In this document: one piece after another, positions 23,029-34,649 of the stretch
Layout: each line of letters begins with the position of its first letter
Numbering within the stretch: the stretch's first letter is position 1
Source of the DNA: Lantana camara
Taxonomy: Eukaryota; Streptophyta; Magnoliopsida; Lamiales; Verbenaceae
NCBI GenBank assembly: GCA_037501455.1
Contig: CM074864.1
Coordinates: 24,236,001-24,300,000 of the forward strand
Direction: 5' to 3'
DNA: 64,000 nt
Notes under the pieces: model-generated
The model's database searches: none
What the model was told of the DNA's origin: nothing
What the model saw: the letters and a program-made list of their open reading frames with translations, nothing else
Made by a program: the position numbers and the translations under genes

Positions 23029-23441
23029 TAGTGTGGCTTCAGATATCAAATCAAGTTTGGATAAGTTGAAATCAAAGCTCGAGAAAGTAAGGTGATGACG
23101 TTGTCCGATCAACTGATTAATACTACTATCTGCACTTTAAAATTTTTATTATGCTTTTGAATTATTATTGTTATTCCCTGGTTGGATTTTAAATCATGTT
23201 CATAATAAAAAATTGACAGGCAAAGCTTTGCTAAGGCACTCTCAAGGAGCTCAAAAGAGGTACGAATTGAGTAAATGGATGCGAACTTGTTGGATCTTGT
23301 AATATTATCTAAATAATATTCATACATTACCTGATAAATGTATGTGCCTCTATGCAGTGTGAGAATTTACTGAAGACTGCGGCTGCCAAGTTCCAAGAAG
23401 TATGTGAGAAGTTCTCCAAGGAGAAAGCTGCACGTGTGTAG
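23029..23441 (+). pseudogene. Captured three-exon coiled-coil gene fragment
   Basis: Three exons join in phase. Exon 1 (about 23029-23091) gives SDIKSSLDKLKSKLEKVR. Exon 2 (23220-23259) gives QSFAKALSRSSKE between GACAG and GTACG. Exon 3 (23358-23441) gives CENLLKTAAAKFQEVCEKF then SKEKAARV and a stop. Heptad-like spacing of Leu, Ala and Phe with many Lys/Glu indicates a coiled coil. It recalls the C-terminal coiled coil of plant meiotic axis proteins such as ASY3, but I cannot confirm that from memory. Exon borders and phases have survived, which suggests recent capture. It lies inside CACTA-D, downstream of the ASG1-like piece. Confidence 0.55.
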
Positions 23442-24865
23442 GCCTTGAATGGTAGTTCACCCACATTATCTTCTTTCAAGAGTTCTCTTATAGAATTTTG
23501 ACAATCATGATCCTATTTGGTGTTTGAGTCACTTAATTTTGAGGGTTTGAAATAAACTCTCTCTTATCCGTAATCCAGAATATTAGAGAATAGGAAAATG
23601 GATAACTCTCAGTTTGATGGGAATCACAAGTCTATTCATTTTCAACTGTCTAAATAGAAATTAATCAATTGAATTTTCATATTGAGAAAGAGAATTTTAT
23701 TATATGTTGAGTCTAATTTGAACACCTTTGATGATAACTTAAGGGGGTATAAGTGTAATGTGCTGAAAACTATTGTAAGCTTTCTTAAACTTTGTTTGTT
23801 TGTTTTGTAACTGAAAATGTGAAATTGGGATGGGATGGGATGTGGTGTCTTTATTTATTTGCTTTTGATTGGATGGAATCGTTTTATAATATGAAAATAA
23901 CTTGGCAGTTAAAAGTTGAAGATAGAAATTGGTATTTAGATCCTTATGCTCTTGCTTATTTTGCTTAAAACAAGTCCAAATTGATCTTACAGAAGAATTT
24001 CTTGGAAATTCAATTGTGGTAGTATTTCAGATTACTATGTCTGCTTGAATGTATCCACACATTACTATGAGTCTAAGATCTGTGTGACAAATCCTTGTGG
24101 CTAATGTGGATTTACTCAAAACCCAATGTGTGATACTTAATGTGAAAAAAATTATAGAAGATGTATTATTTATTTACTCAAAACCTAATGTGGTCTGACT
24201 TCTTAAGATTGAAACTCAATTTCATGTGCTCTCTAATTTGGCAGGAGGGTCGATGAGATATGCTACAGGGGTAACTAATCAAGGCTTGCTGGATTAGTGT
24301 ATTTATTAATAATTAAATATGTAATAGATTATGGATAGATAATTTTTATATGGATTAGTGTGTATTTGTAATGTTATTTGATGTATTGGTTCAGGACAAA
24401 TATTTTGAATGGGTGTAAAATATTTTTTTAAAATTTTTTTTAAATAATTCCGACGGAATTCCGAGGGGAATCCCGTCGGAAATGGTTAAATTTTTTTTTT
24501 TAAATTTTAACAAATCCGACAGGATCCCCGAGGGAATTCCCATCGGAATTGTTTAATTTTATTTTTTTATTCTAAAAAATCCGACCCGTCGGATTTTTTA
24601 AAAATAACCAAAGTAAAAAAAATAAATTGCACTATTCCGAGGGAACCGTCGGAAATATTTTATTTTATTTAAAAAATTCAATTTTATTTTTCCTTGGAAT
24701 TCCGTTGGTTTTCCCTTGGGATTTTGATTCCGAGAGAGGGTTTTCTTACGGAGTCATTCCCGTCGGAATTCCCTCGGAATCCCGTCGGAATTCTTAAAAT
24801 CCGATGGGATTCCGAGGGGATTCCGACGGGCCTGTCTGTCAGATTTTATAGATTTTCTTGTAGTG

Positions 24866-26134
24866 GATATTGCTGCTTCTATGTCCTTGCCTGTTTCTCT
24901 ATGTGCGTATGATTATGTTGTTAGTTCTCCCCTAGGGGGTAGTTTGGTAACTTGCAGTGTGTACCGGGGTTGTCCTGTGAGCTTTGAAGGCCAAGTTTGC
25001 CTTTGTAGATTGGATTGAGATGCCAATGCAGAGATATGATGTAATCCTTGGAATGGATTGGTTGTTTGAGCATGGGGCTCATATGGATTGCGTAAAAAGA
25101 AGGTTTCCTTCGGTTCAGTGGTGTTTAAGGGCGAGAAGGTGAAGTCAAGCCCATTTGTTTCATTTGTTGAGGCAAGTAAACTGGTCCGGGATGGTGCGAC
25201 AGGTTTTGTGGCCTATCTTCTGAATAAACCCAAGGATCAGGCCAAACTTGAGGAGACAGAGGTTGTGCAAGAGGATACGGATGTTTTCCCTGAGACTTTG
25301 GGTTCTCTTCCACTCGATAGGGACACCGAGTTTGTAATAGATCTCTATCCCGGAGCAAAGCCTTTTTCGAAGACTCCCTATAGAATGCCTCCTGTAGAGT
25401 TAAAGGAGTTGAAATCGCAGCTTGATGAACTTCTAGCTTGTGGATACATTCGTCCGAGCACTTCTCCATGGAGTGCTCCCGTTCTGTTTGTAAAGAAGAA
25501 AGATGGAACGCTATGGATGTGCATTGGTTATCGTGAGTTGAATCGGATGACCGTGAAGAATAAATACCCTTTGCCTCACATCGAGGAGTTGTTCGACATT
25601 CTGCAGGGTTCTAAAGTTTACTCCAAGTTAGATTACTGCGAATTAGGGAAGAGGATATTTCAAAGACCGGGTTTAATGCTCGATATGGGCATTTTGAGTT
25701 TGTTGTTATGCCATTTGGATTAACTAATTCTCCAGCTGTGTTTATGGACATGGCACCGAGTGTTCAGGCCGTTTCTTGACAAGTTCGTGGTGATCTTTAT
25801 AGAAGACATTCTGGTGTATTCTAGGTCAGCTGAAGAGCATGCACAACATCTTCGGATCGTATTGGAAACACTAAGAGAACACAAGTTGTATGTGAAGTTC
25901 AGCAAATGTGAGTTTTGGATCGACAGAGTTATGTTCCTTGGTCATATAATTTCAGGCAACAGAATTGAAGTTGATCCATCTAAGGTTGAATCCGTACTTC
26001 GTTAGGAGAGACCGAGAAACGTTTCAGAAATCAGAAGTTTTCTTAGGTTGGCTGGGTACTACCGTAGGTTTGTAAAGTATTTCTCTAAGATTGCTGCCCG
26101 CTGACTCGTTTAACTAAGAAGGAGGTAAAGTTTG
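24866..26134 (+). pseudogene. Gypsy-1 protease end and reverse transcriptase
   Basis: The reading resumes after CACTA-D with SSPLGGSLVTCSV and, after a frame change, EMPMQRYDVILGMDWL (protease C-terminal part). RT motifs follow: [39 protein letters not shown] (usual CIDYRELN has become CIGYRELN), LPHIEELFD, then SKLD followed at once by the REED region. The LRSGYHQ box after the first catalytic Asp is deleted near 25637. Frame then shifts to [17 protein letters not shown] and again to [15 protein letters not shown] (about 25784), where the FIDD catalytic pair is FIED. The connection domain continues to about 26130 with another stop at 26003. RT is clearly inactive. Confidence 0.9.
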
Positions 26135-26600
26135 AGCGGGATGATAAGTGTGAAGCAAGTTTTCAGACTCTGAAGGTGAAGTTGACTTCAGCACCGGTCC
26201 TTACCCTACCTGAGGGTACCGAGGGTTATGCAGTTTACACAAATGCTTCTAAAGAGGGTCTCAGATGTGTTTTAATGCAGAACGGTAGAGTGGTAGCTTA
26301 TGCTTCAAGGAAATTGAAGGAACACGAGAAGAATTACCCTACCCATGACCTTGAATTAGTTTTCATTGTGTTTGCTTTGATGAAGTGGCGATACTATCTC
26401 TATGGTATGACTTTCGAGGTATTTACCGATCACCAAAGCCTCAAGTGTCTCTTTTCTCAAAAAGATTTGAATGTAAGACAGAGGCGTTGGATGGATTTAT
26501 TGGAGGATTATGATTGCACAATTCAGTACCATCCTGGCAAAGCTAATGTGGTAGCCGATGCCTTAAGTAGAAAGGCGAGTGTGGCTAGTTTGGAAGCAGG
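26135..26600 (+). pseudogene. Gypsy-1 RNase H
   Basis: The frame contains [40 protein letters not shown] and [16 protein letters not shown], the Ty3-type RNase H and its tail. The first catalytic Asp (usually YTDAS or YSDAS) is Asn here (YTNAS). HDLEL and the later FTDHQSLK acidic residues remain. RNase H would remove RNA from the RNA-DNA hybrid during reverse transcription; the D-to-N change probably abolishes this. Confidence 0.9.
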
Positions 26601-26679
26601 TTCTTCGAGCTCGGGTTCAGAGATTTTAGTTTCAGGAACTTGGTTGGCCAATCTTATCGTTGTATCGGATTTGAAATAA

Positions 26680-28071
26680 CAATTATTGGAACCTCAAGCC
26701 TCGGATGCAGAGATTCAGAAGTTAGTGGCTGGTTCTAGAGGTGATCCGAATTCCAAGTTTGGGTTTGATGATTTCGGTTTGTTAAGGATCGCTCGAGGTA
26801 CTCGATTCATCCGGGAGGTACTAAGATGTATCGGCACCTGAATGAGAAATTCTGATGGAATGGCATGAAAAGGGATGTCGCGAACTTCGTGAAGTGATGT
26901 CTAACATGTCAAAAGGTGAAGGTAGAACACCAGAAGCCGGCAGGAACTCTCCAACCACTTCCTATTCCCGAATGGGAGTGGGAGCAAGTGACAATGGATT
27001 TCGTGTCCGGCTTGGCTAGAGTTAAAGGAGGGTTTGATGGAATATGGGTAATTATGGACAGATTTACCAAGTCAGCCCATTTCCTCAAGGTTCGGATGTC
27101 CGAGAAGGTACCAAAGCTAGCCGAGTTGTATGTTCGGGAGATTGTAAGGTTACATGGAGTTCCGGCTAGTATTGTTTCGGATTGGGATCCACGGTTTACT
27201 TCAATCTTTTGGCAGAATCTTCAAAAGTGTTTGGGTACCCGGCTCAAGTTTAGCAAAGCTTCACATCCTTAAACGGACGGTCAGTCTGAAAGGTTAATTC
27301 AGTACTTAGAGGACATGCTTAGAGCGTGTGCTTTAGATTTCCAGGATAAGTGGGACGAGCACCTAGCTTTGGTCGAGTTTGCTTACAACAATAATTACCA
27401 GGGATCGATTAAGATGGCTCCTTTTAAAGCACTTCATGGGAGAAAGTGCAGATCTCCTTTGTTTTGGGATATTGAGGACTGGCGATGGACTGAAGAGAAT
27501 AAACTCGAGAGGGCAGAACCTAAGGAAAAAATTACTGCCACTATTGAGAAGGTTCACAAGATTCGACAGAGAATGAGGGCAGCTCAAGCTCGTCAGAAGA
27601 GCTATGCCGGTAAGAGAAGAAGGCCCTTAGAGTTTGAGGTCGGAGATAGAGTCTTTCTGAAAGCATCTCTTAGAAAGGGTTTCACTCGTACAGGTAAAGG
27701 TGGAAAGCTCAGTCCATGTTACCTTGGGCCTTTTGAGATCTTGGAAAGGATTGGAGAAAAGGCGTATAGATTGGATCTACCGTCGAGTTTGACCGGGATA
27801 CACAATGTGTTTCACGTCTATCAGGTTCGTAAGTATTATCTCGATGAAGTCATCTGTCTCCCTGTTGAAGAGGTTCAGTTAGAGTTGGACTTGACAATAG
27901 AGAAGCACCCGGTTGCGATTCAGGACCGGAAGATGTAAGAGTTAAGAAGCCACCAGATTCCTTTGGTCGGAGTTCTTTGGAGAGATAAGAAATCAGAGGA
28001 ATCGACTTGGGAAACCGAGGAGAAGATGAGGAGTGTGTATCCTGAGATGTTTAACGCCCCGAGTTGGACTT
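26680..28071 (+). pseudogene. Gypsy-1 integrase with chromodomain-like tail
   Basis: The zinc-binding region is shifted and broken (SIHPGGTKMYRHL, then a stop, then CLTCQKVK). The catalytic core shows VTMDFVSGL (first Asp), IVSDWDPRFTS (second Asp; usually SDRDP) and [17 protein letters not shown] (Glu), with a stop just before TDGQ (CAA to TAA at about 27270). The C-terminal part has VFLKASLRKGF, YLGPFEILERIGEKAYRLDL and HNVFHVYQVRKY. A chromodomain-like tail of the IPLVGVLWRDKK...STWETEEKM type then runs to about 28058. This tail is the mark of chromoviruses and is thought to direct insertion to heterochromatin. Confidence 0.9.
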
Positions 28072-28088
28072 GAGGACAAGTCCTTTTT

Positions 28089-28109
28089 AGGGGGGGGGGG
28101 GGGGGAGGT
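28089..28109 (+). other. Gypsy-1 polypurine tract
   Basis: A purine run with 16 consecutive G (28090-28105) ends AGGT immediately before the 3' LTR start at 28110. It would prime plus-strand synthesis. The G run may be expanded. Confidence 0.85.
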
Positions 28110-31100
28110 TGTCACACCCCGACTTTCAGGCTGTACAGGTATGATGTATGTGCACATTTAAATTTATTGTTTATGCATTGATGTGATTTGCTTAATTGTT
28201 TAATTAATATTCTTTAATTATATGAATTCATTTATTTGTACGTTTTGCCCTTTTCCTTGGTAATTGCTTCGTTTATGCTCGTATTTGAATTTTGATTTTT
28301 GTGCCGATTTGCTATGTATGAGTTTTACATGTTATGTACGTGTGTATGTGCTCGTTTTACATTTTTGAGTTTGTTTGTTGAGCTTTTGAGGCGTTTGTTT
28401 CGTTTGGAACCTAAAGGAGGCTAAAATGTTTTTAGCGCACCTTGGGTTTCGGGTTGTGTAACTCGAGCTCGGGAATTCGGATTTAAATTTTGTCACTTCC
28501 GTTGGACTCATTTCAGCAATTCGGGTTTGATGGACTGAGCCTTATATTTTTCTAAGCCCATTTGATACTCCGAAATTTGACCGAAAACTCACCTCGCTCC
28601 TATATGACCACCTTTCACTAATTTGCACTTTAGTCCCTCAATTTTCAACCTTTTCACATGAAACTTGGTCCCACCATCCACTAACTCAATACCATATAAC
28701 CCCGATCTATCTCATTCTCGGTTGGCACAAGAGAAGGAAGTAAATTGCAGCAAACTTGGAAATATACAAGAAATCCCGTAACTATTCCTCTGGGGGGATT
28801 TTTGAGCTCCAATCTCCAATTTTCTCCACCATCTTCAAGAAGTAAGTATGTATTTGATATCTCCATGCTTATGTGATCTTTTTAAACCATTAATATCTGA
28901 TTTTGAGCCAAGTTTGATGGATTTTTGAGTATGGGATTGAATAGAAAGGGTTCAACCCATTTCATGAATTTATATGTATTTTTTTGAGAAATGTCTTGAT
29001 TTGATGAGGTATTTGAGATCACATGAGTAGTATTTAATGATGTATGAACTTGAATTAGTTGCTGGTTGAGTTATTTGAGTGTTTCCATTGATGTGGTTGA
29101 ATTCTTGCAAGAGATTTGTTTTGAATATGTTACCTTATTCGAACTTCCATCCTTGTTCGGTTTGTGCTTGGTGTCTAGCATGATTGTGGTAGCATTTTAT
29201 GTGTTTTTGATCTTTGGTTTTGTTGTGTTGTGCTGCTTCTATTTGCCTCTGCTTTCCCCTACACGTATTGGCTACTGCTGCATTTTTAATTTGCAAGAGA
29301 AGCAGCTGTGTGACCGCGCAGCTTCAAGGCTTTTTCAGCACATAGCCGTGCGCTGATTCTCGAGTTTCTAGGGAAAAATACTTGCACAACCTCGCGTGCT
29401 TTCAACCTAAATTTGGCATGGCCGCACAACAAGTCTCGAATTGGAATAAATTTTGGGCAATTGAAATCTGCACTGTGCATGGTTATTTATTTGCATGCAT
29501 GAATAATCCTTTGTCCCTAGTGCATGTATTGCCTAATTTTCATACTTGTAAATTGCTATTCATGCATGTATATATATGTGTGTTATATTATTAATATGTT
29601 ATGTGTATATATATATTATGTATTATATATATTTAATTATTGAATTATTTGAATTAGTTTTTATATAATATGATTTTAAATATTTCGATCTCACGTGTAC
29701 AACTTTCGTGTTTCTTTAATTGCTTTTCAATGCCTCTTATTTGTTTATTTTGATTTATATGCTTTGTGAACATGATGTACTATATGTTAAATGATTTAAA
29801 TTAATTTTATGGATTTATTTGATACGAATTTTATGTGATATGAACTTAAACGCTTTAAGTGTCACTTTCTTGCACTTCATATGCATACATTGCATTCATG
29901 AGCATTGTCGGACGTCTATTTGGTTCATATTTGAGTCTAAGTCTCGAGTATTGTCTTCTTTTATTTCAGAGCCACTTTCGGACGTTGTTAAACGTGAGGT
30001 TTAGGTGCTTCTTTGCCCGTTTTAGCCACGGTTCTTCTCTACTTTTGTTAAGGTGAGGTTTAGGAATTTTGTATTAGTTATTTACCTATGGCCTATTATA
30101 TGATGATTTCTTACCCTGTATGCGAATATATATCTTATATATATTTAAATACGCGTGTTTAAGCTATGATTATGATTTTATCGAAACGTTTGAATCTTAT
30201 GAAATCGGTATATGTAAGATCATATGTAAGCTTCTCTTTTGAATCCTTTTATGCGTTTATGTTATCTATGAGCGAGAATACCCTGAAAGATGGAAATATG
30301 GTTCGATTTGGTATGTTGAGCCCCGGGAATTATGGGTGGGGAATGCCCGGGACAGCAAGGGTCATCGGGTCTGGCCTGTGTATGGTTCCCTATAAGATAT
30401 TCACGTGCGAGTCTTAGAGGTGGGGAAGGTGTGGTATCTTGAGCCCTCGGTGGATAACCGGGGAAGACCTATCATGGGTTAGCTGCCTCGTATGTTTTTT
30501 TATTGTAGGTGGAGTGGGTTTGATTCCCGAAACACTAAGGATGTGGGGTTGGATTTGTATTTGTGAATTCGGTTTTTAAGTTATGTTTGAGGAGTTAGTG
30601 GAAGTTCGTACTCGCCGAACGTTTGTTTATGTTATGCATTAATGGATTATGGATCGAGATAGGATTTGTTTTATGTATTATACGTTATCTTTTGAAAATG
30701 ATTTGGTATACAAAACCCTAGCCTCGATTCATGACCATCCCTTTGATATATGCTTTGTTATATACTTATACGTGTGTGGGTGTGCGTTTAGCCCCCTCAC
30801 TCAGTCGAGTTGTTGACTGACCCCTCTTTTATCCACCTTTAGCTATAGGTCTGCTCGAGCGAGGCAGGGAAGTGTATCTTCGGGTCGTACTTAGGGGTCT
30901 AGGCCGAGTCTGCACTTCATATTTGAATCTTTTGATAGTTTGGTTATATTTTTACACTTGATATGTATACTTGGAGAAACTATGAATACTTGTATTATTT
31001 TTGCGCCGTGAGGTCGTGGTATATATGTTAGTCTTTGCTTGGTGAACTCTCCTATGGATCCTGTTTGTTGCTTCCGCATATTTGATTTATTATTTTGCGA

Positions 31101-31250
31101 GCGTTGTTCATGTTCTAGCCCCGCTTAGCTTAGTGTGTTTGTTTAGGTCCCCTTTCGCTTAGACTTGGACTCATGTATGGAAGTCCATTTAATATGTGGG
31201 TTCGGGTTTAGGTGCGTGGGGTGTGGTGGCCTACCATTCAGGGCGTTGGA
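28110..31250 (+). repeat. Gypsy-1 3' LTR
   Basis: It begins TGTCACACCCCGAC and ends GGGCGTTGGA (GGGCGCTACA in the 5' copy, so the terminal CA is lost). It is 3,141 bp, uninterrupted, and shows the pre-insertion state of the CACTA-C and truncated-LTR sites. A TGTGTGACCGCGCAGC stretch near 29305 corresponds to TGTGCGGCCACGCAGC in the 5' LTR (about 17379). Confidence 0.9.
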
Positions 31251-31541
31251 ATATATATGTATATATATATATATATGAAGATTTACATGTAATGTACATA
31301 ATAGATCCCACTATCCGGATATAACCTATCTATAATCTGTACAACCATATCCCAACCAGTTAAAATACGGTCCGAGCTGTGTCAGGTATATACACCCCAA
31401 AGCATGGTTACATAACCTATTAGTTTAACTATACCATGCTAAGCAACCTATGAGCAAAAAAGGCTGTTATCACAACTATCCGATAATCTAGGTAATCATA
31501 CAAAATTTTAGCCATATGGGTTAGTACCCCATCTACCCTGC

Positions 31542-31682
31542 TCAAACATCAATGTCATCATCAGAAGACTCGGTATCATCACTGTAAGACTCGGTGTCAC
31601 TAGTAGAGGAACGGCTAACCGTAGTCGAAGTAATCACTGATACGACATCGTCGTCTCCCTCAGGCTCTATAAGATCTACCAT
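31542..31682 (-). pseudogene. Acidic C-terminal tail of an unidentified minus-strand protein
   Basis: The minus-strand frame is open up to the copia LTR junction and ends at a stop at 31542-31544. It reads MVDLIEPEGDDDVVSVITST, then SDTESYSDDTESSDDDIDV. Acid- and serine-rich C-termini of this kind are found at the end of several transposase genes, including CACTA Tnp2. Since CACTA-like pieces are common here that is a reasonable guess, but no catalytic domain is visible. The N-terminal part would lie beyond the copia LTR and Gypsy-2, outside the window. The rest of 31251-31541 shows no other feature. Confidence 0.35.
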
Positions 31683-31688
31683 ACGTGT

Positions 31689-32373
31689 TGTTAGGAATAA
31701 TGCCCTTATAGCAGAGATTTTGCTTTACTATTTCCTTGTAAAATCACAAACAGTCTTTGAATAATAAAGAAATGACTTTGTTGATAGGCAACACTTCTTT
31801 ATGTGCTATTTTATATCTATTTGGGTTTGAATTTCTTTGCATGTTTTGAACTCCCCTAACCTGATGCGGCTGTTAAGAAGTTTCTCCTTATGAGAACGAC
31901 ACATGAAATAATTTCTTAACTCCATAGGCGAGAATTAGAAACATCTCCAAGTCGATGAGTCCGACAGACAGTAGGAGTGTCGACCTTGACTCCGTTGAGA
32001 CTTGCTTATGTGATTATGCCCTTGAGAAGGATCACCCGGTTTCATGGGGTGAGAAGTGCATATGATAATGCGTTCGTAATAGATAAAGGGTGATTGTTAC
32101 AAGAACTGTATCACTGAGATGTCCTATGTGAGAACATTCGTAAATGGGAGACGATGTTTCCAAGGAAACCTCTAGATTGAAGTGATTAATAATCCTTTGA
32201 CTTGAGATTCTGTAATATCTCACATGAGCTAACTCTGTAATATTTGATAAGGACTCAAAAGGATGTCGACTTTAGACAGATGAATTTCGGTCCATGTTGG
32301 GATTACACAAGTGGCGTATGTAGAATTATTAGAATCAATAAAGGACCTATACATGTTAAGAACAAGATGATCT
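31689..32373 (+). mobile_element. Copia-1 LTR, 5' portion, cut by Gypsy-2
   Basis: It starts TGTTAGGAATAATGCCC and aligns through most of its length with the Copia-2 3' LTR (57512 onward). Shared phrases include AACTCCCCTAA, GAAACATCTCCAAGTCGATG and ATTACACAAGTGGC. It stops where the Gypsy-2 LTR begins at 32374, so the rest lies outside the window. It may be a solo LTR or the 5' LTR of an element. The presumed 5-bp target sequence on the left is CGTGT (31684-31688). Confidence 0.85.
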
Positions 32374-33289
32374 TGTGACACCTCGGTTCCTCGACTGTAC
32401 AGGTACGCGCGCCACGCATGTGAAGTTTGAGATTTAGGATTTATTTAATTCTTTGGTTACCTTAATTGTTCGATTTAATTCCTCTAATTTAAATTCTTGT
32501 GAATTAAGTGATTTATAATTCCTCCTTTCGCAAATTTGATTATGTGAAGTGTATGATTAATTTTTCTCGAGCATAAATAAATTTTAAGTGTTTAATTATT
32601 CGTATTTGCACATAATTGGTCCTAATTATAACTTTATATAATTTATGGACTTAATTGTAATATTCATGAATTTAATACTTAATTACATAACTTACATTCC
32701 TTGAGGACTTGGTTGCAATTTCCCCTTTTCTCTCCCTCTTTATAAACGATCAAACATACATACATACACATACTTGCACATTTTTTTCATTTCTTGCTCA
32801 AGAACAAGACAACAAGCATTCCATCTCTTTCTCCCTCTCATTCGATTGATCCAAGAAAGCCTAGACCAAGAATTTTCATTCATTTTCAACAAGGAATCAA
32901 GCCTACACTCTCTTCTCTTTTCTCCCCTTCTTTTTCTTCAACATTAAGGTAAGGTGTATATATGTATTTTTGATGAGCTTTGAGAATTTGTTAGGGATTT
33001 TGATATATATTGAATCCATGAACTTATATAAATTATATGTGTTGATTATGGATTGTTTTAAGAATTCATAACTTGAGTTATATGAACTTTGAGCATATGT
33101 GATAACTTGGCACTTTAAAGGTTTTATGTTAAATTTTGATTGAATTAAAGCATGTAGTCTTGGTTCTTTTGATGCTTAAGTGTTTATATGATGTGCGCAT
33201 AGGTTTCCTTGTTAATATCTTGCCCTTGGTTCGTCTGGTTTTGGCTTGGGGATGGATTTTTCACCATCCCCTGTTTTGTTCTTCTCAGA

Positions 33290-33660
33290 ACTGTGCGGCC
33301 ACGACACCTTTTGAACTGTTTTCTGGTACGGCCGCAACACTAGTACAGTTTTGGTTTTTGAGTGTTCGTCGCACCCACGATGCTTTTTAACTAAAAATCG
33401 GGCGCGGCCACGACACCAAGTCAGGAGGCGCTTCTGGACCCACGTCGCGCCTACGACGTTAGTCCAGTGGTTGTTTCTGCCAGTCTGTCGTGCCCGCGAT
33501 GTGTTTTAGTTATTTTTTTGGCGTGGCTGCGACGAGATGTCAGTGAGTTCCCCTGCTAGTCCATCGCGCCCGCGACGTTTTTTGGCGCGACCGCGACATG
33601 GCCTGGCCATCTGCGACCGCTTTTGACGTGGCTGCGATGCTACTTTGTTTTTTGGTTTGG
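33290..33660. repeat. GC-rich GCGGCCGCGAC-type repeats in the Gypsy-2 5' LTR
   Basis: Against an AT-rich background, about ten short blocks such as TGCGGCCACGACACC, GGCGCGGCCACGACACC, CATCGCGCCCGCGACG and GGCGCGACCGCGACATGG recur every 25-50 bases in both orientations. They lie about 0.9-1.3 kb from the LTR start. The 3' LTR has the same array at about 62745-63090. Confidence 0.8.
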
Positions 33661-34649
33661 TTTTTTTGGCTTCGTTTTATGCTTTATTTACCCTCCGTTG
33701 CTTCCTCTGATACCTGATTGAGATTTATATGACTTTATCATGATTTGATTCTTGTTAAATCATGCATGGGACATTAAATTGTGCACAAGAACTTGTTCAT
33801 GATGTAACTTGACTTCATAATCATGTCATTTCATTCTTATTCTGTTGCCGTGTGTCGTACTTGGTTCATATTAAGTCGAGTCTGACTAATATCCTGTTTT
33901 TCTTGTCCAGAGGTTTCTTAGGAGGATGACAAGCCAGTCATGTAGGGTCTGGGGAGTCTATTTTGCTTCCTTTTTGCTTTGGTTCAGGTGAGGAATTATT
34001 AGGATTTATATATATAACCCTATGATCTTCTTATGTGTTGATTTGGCCAAAATCTATTATATAAATATAACTTGATTTCAAATGATCAAATGTTTTCAAA
34101 ATGTACCCATAACCTGTTCCTGTCTTGTTTCGGCGAGAATCTTACACTTCCTAGGGCCCAGGGGCTTGTGTATTGAGAGAACCGGGAAAGCATGGGCTGA
34201 CCGGCTATCTCTTGCATAAGTCCCAACTAAATTTGGACTTCCCGGACATTCACCAGGAGTTTTGGTGAATCGAAGGGGCTCCAATCAATAAGATTCATGT
34301 ACCCATTGATCATCTTGTTCTGGGTGGTAAGGGCTAGCTACCCGAACCACCAACCCGGAGGAAATATGAGTATTTGTGCACTTGAACTGAATCTTGTATT
34401 AAGTGAAACCTAAATCTTGCATGATCACTTAATAATTATCTTGTACACTAAAGGAGTAAGATTGGAGAATGCTCACTCGCCGAGCCACTAATCACTATCC
34501 TGATTTAAACTTGATAGTTATAATTCCATACATTGATATCCGTATTTCACCTGTCCCTTGAAAACCTTGTATGGAATTATGGCTTGCATTATCTTTACTG
34601 TTTTATATATTATTTATGCCTTTCACTCAGTCTTATAGAGATTGACCCC

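Larger units (their letters stand above)
20763..24865. mobile_element. CACTA-D, non-autonomous CACTA carrying host gene pieces
   Basis: It starts CACTACAAGAAATTCTA at 20763 and ends TAGATTTTCTTGTAGTG at 24865. GAT is duplicated at 20760-20762 and 24866-24868. Removing the element and one GAT restores the Gypsy-1 protease reading frame. Subterminal repeats are of the TTCCGACGGGATTCCCGTCGG type, left about 20785-21330 and right about 24440-24840. Length is 4,103 bp. No transposase is visible; fragments of two host genes lie inside. A proline/alanine-rich open stretch at 21299-21640 is probably another captured piece, of unknown origin. Confidence 0.95.
9484..31250 (+). mobile_element. Gypsy-1, chromodomain Ty3/gypsy retrotransposon (Tekay/Del-like), degenerate
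   Basis: Two LTRs (9484-19399 with insertions, and 28110-31250), a tRNA-Met-type primer site, gag-PR-RT-RNase H-INT order and a chromodomain-like tail define a Ty3/gypsy chromovirus. The long LTRs (about 3.1-3.2 kb) suit the Tekay/Del clade. The flanking repeat is ATATA on both sides (9479-9483 and 31251-31255) but in low-complexity sequence. CACTA-C, a truncated LTR and CACTA-D are nested in it. Without them the element is about 11 kb. The first about 190 bases of the two LTRs differ at roughly 15 positions, many of them transitions, so this is an old insertion. Confidence 0.9.

Noticed and set aside
19561..28071. An endogenous pararetrovirus (caulimovirid)
   Set aside because: LTRs, integrase with DDE residues and a chromodomain tail are present; no movement protein or coat-type arrangement.
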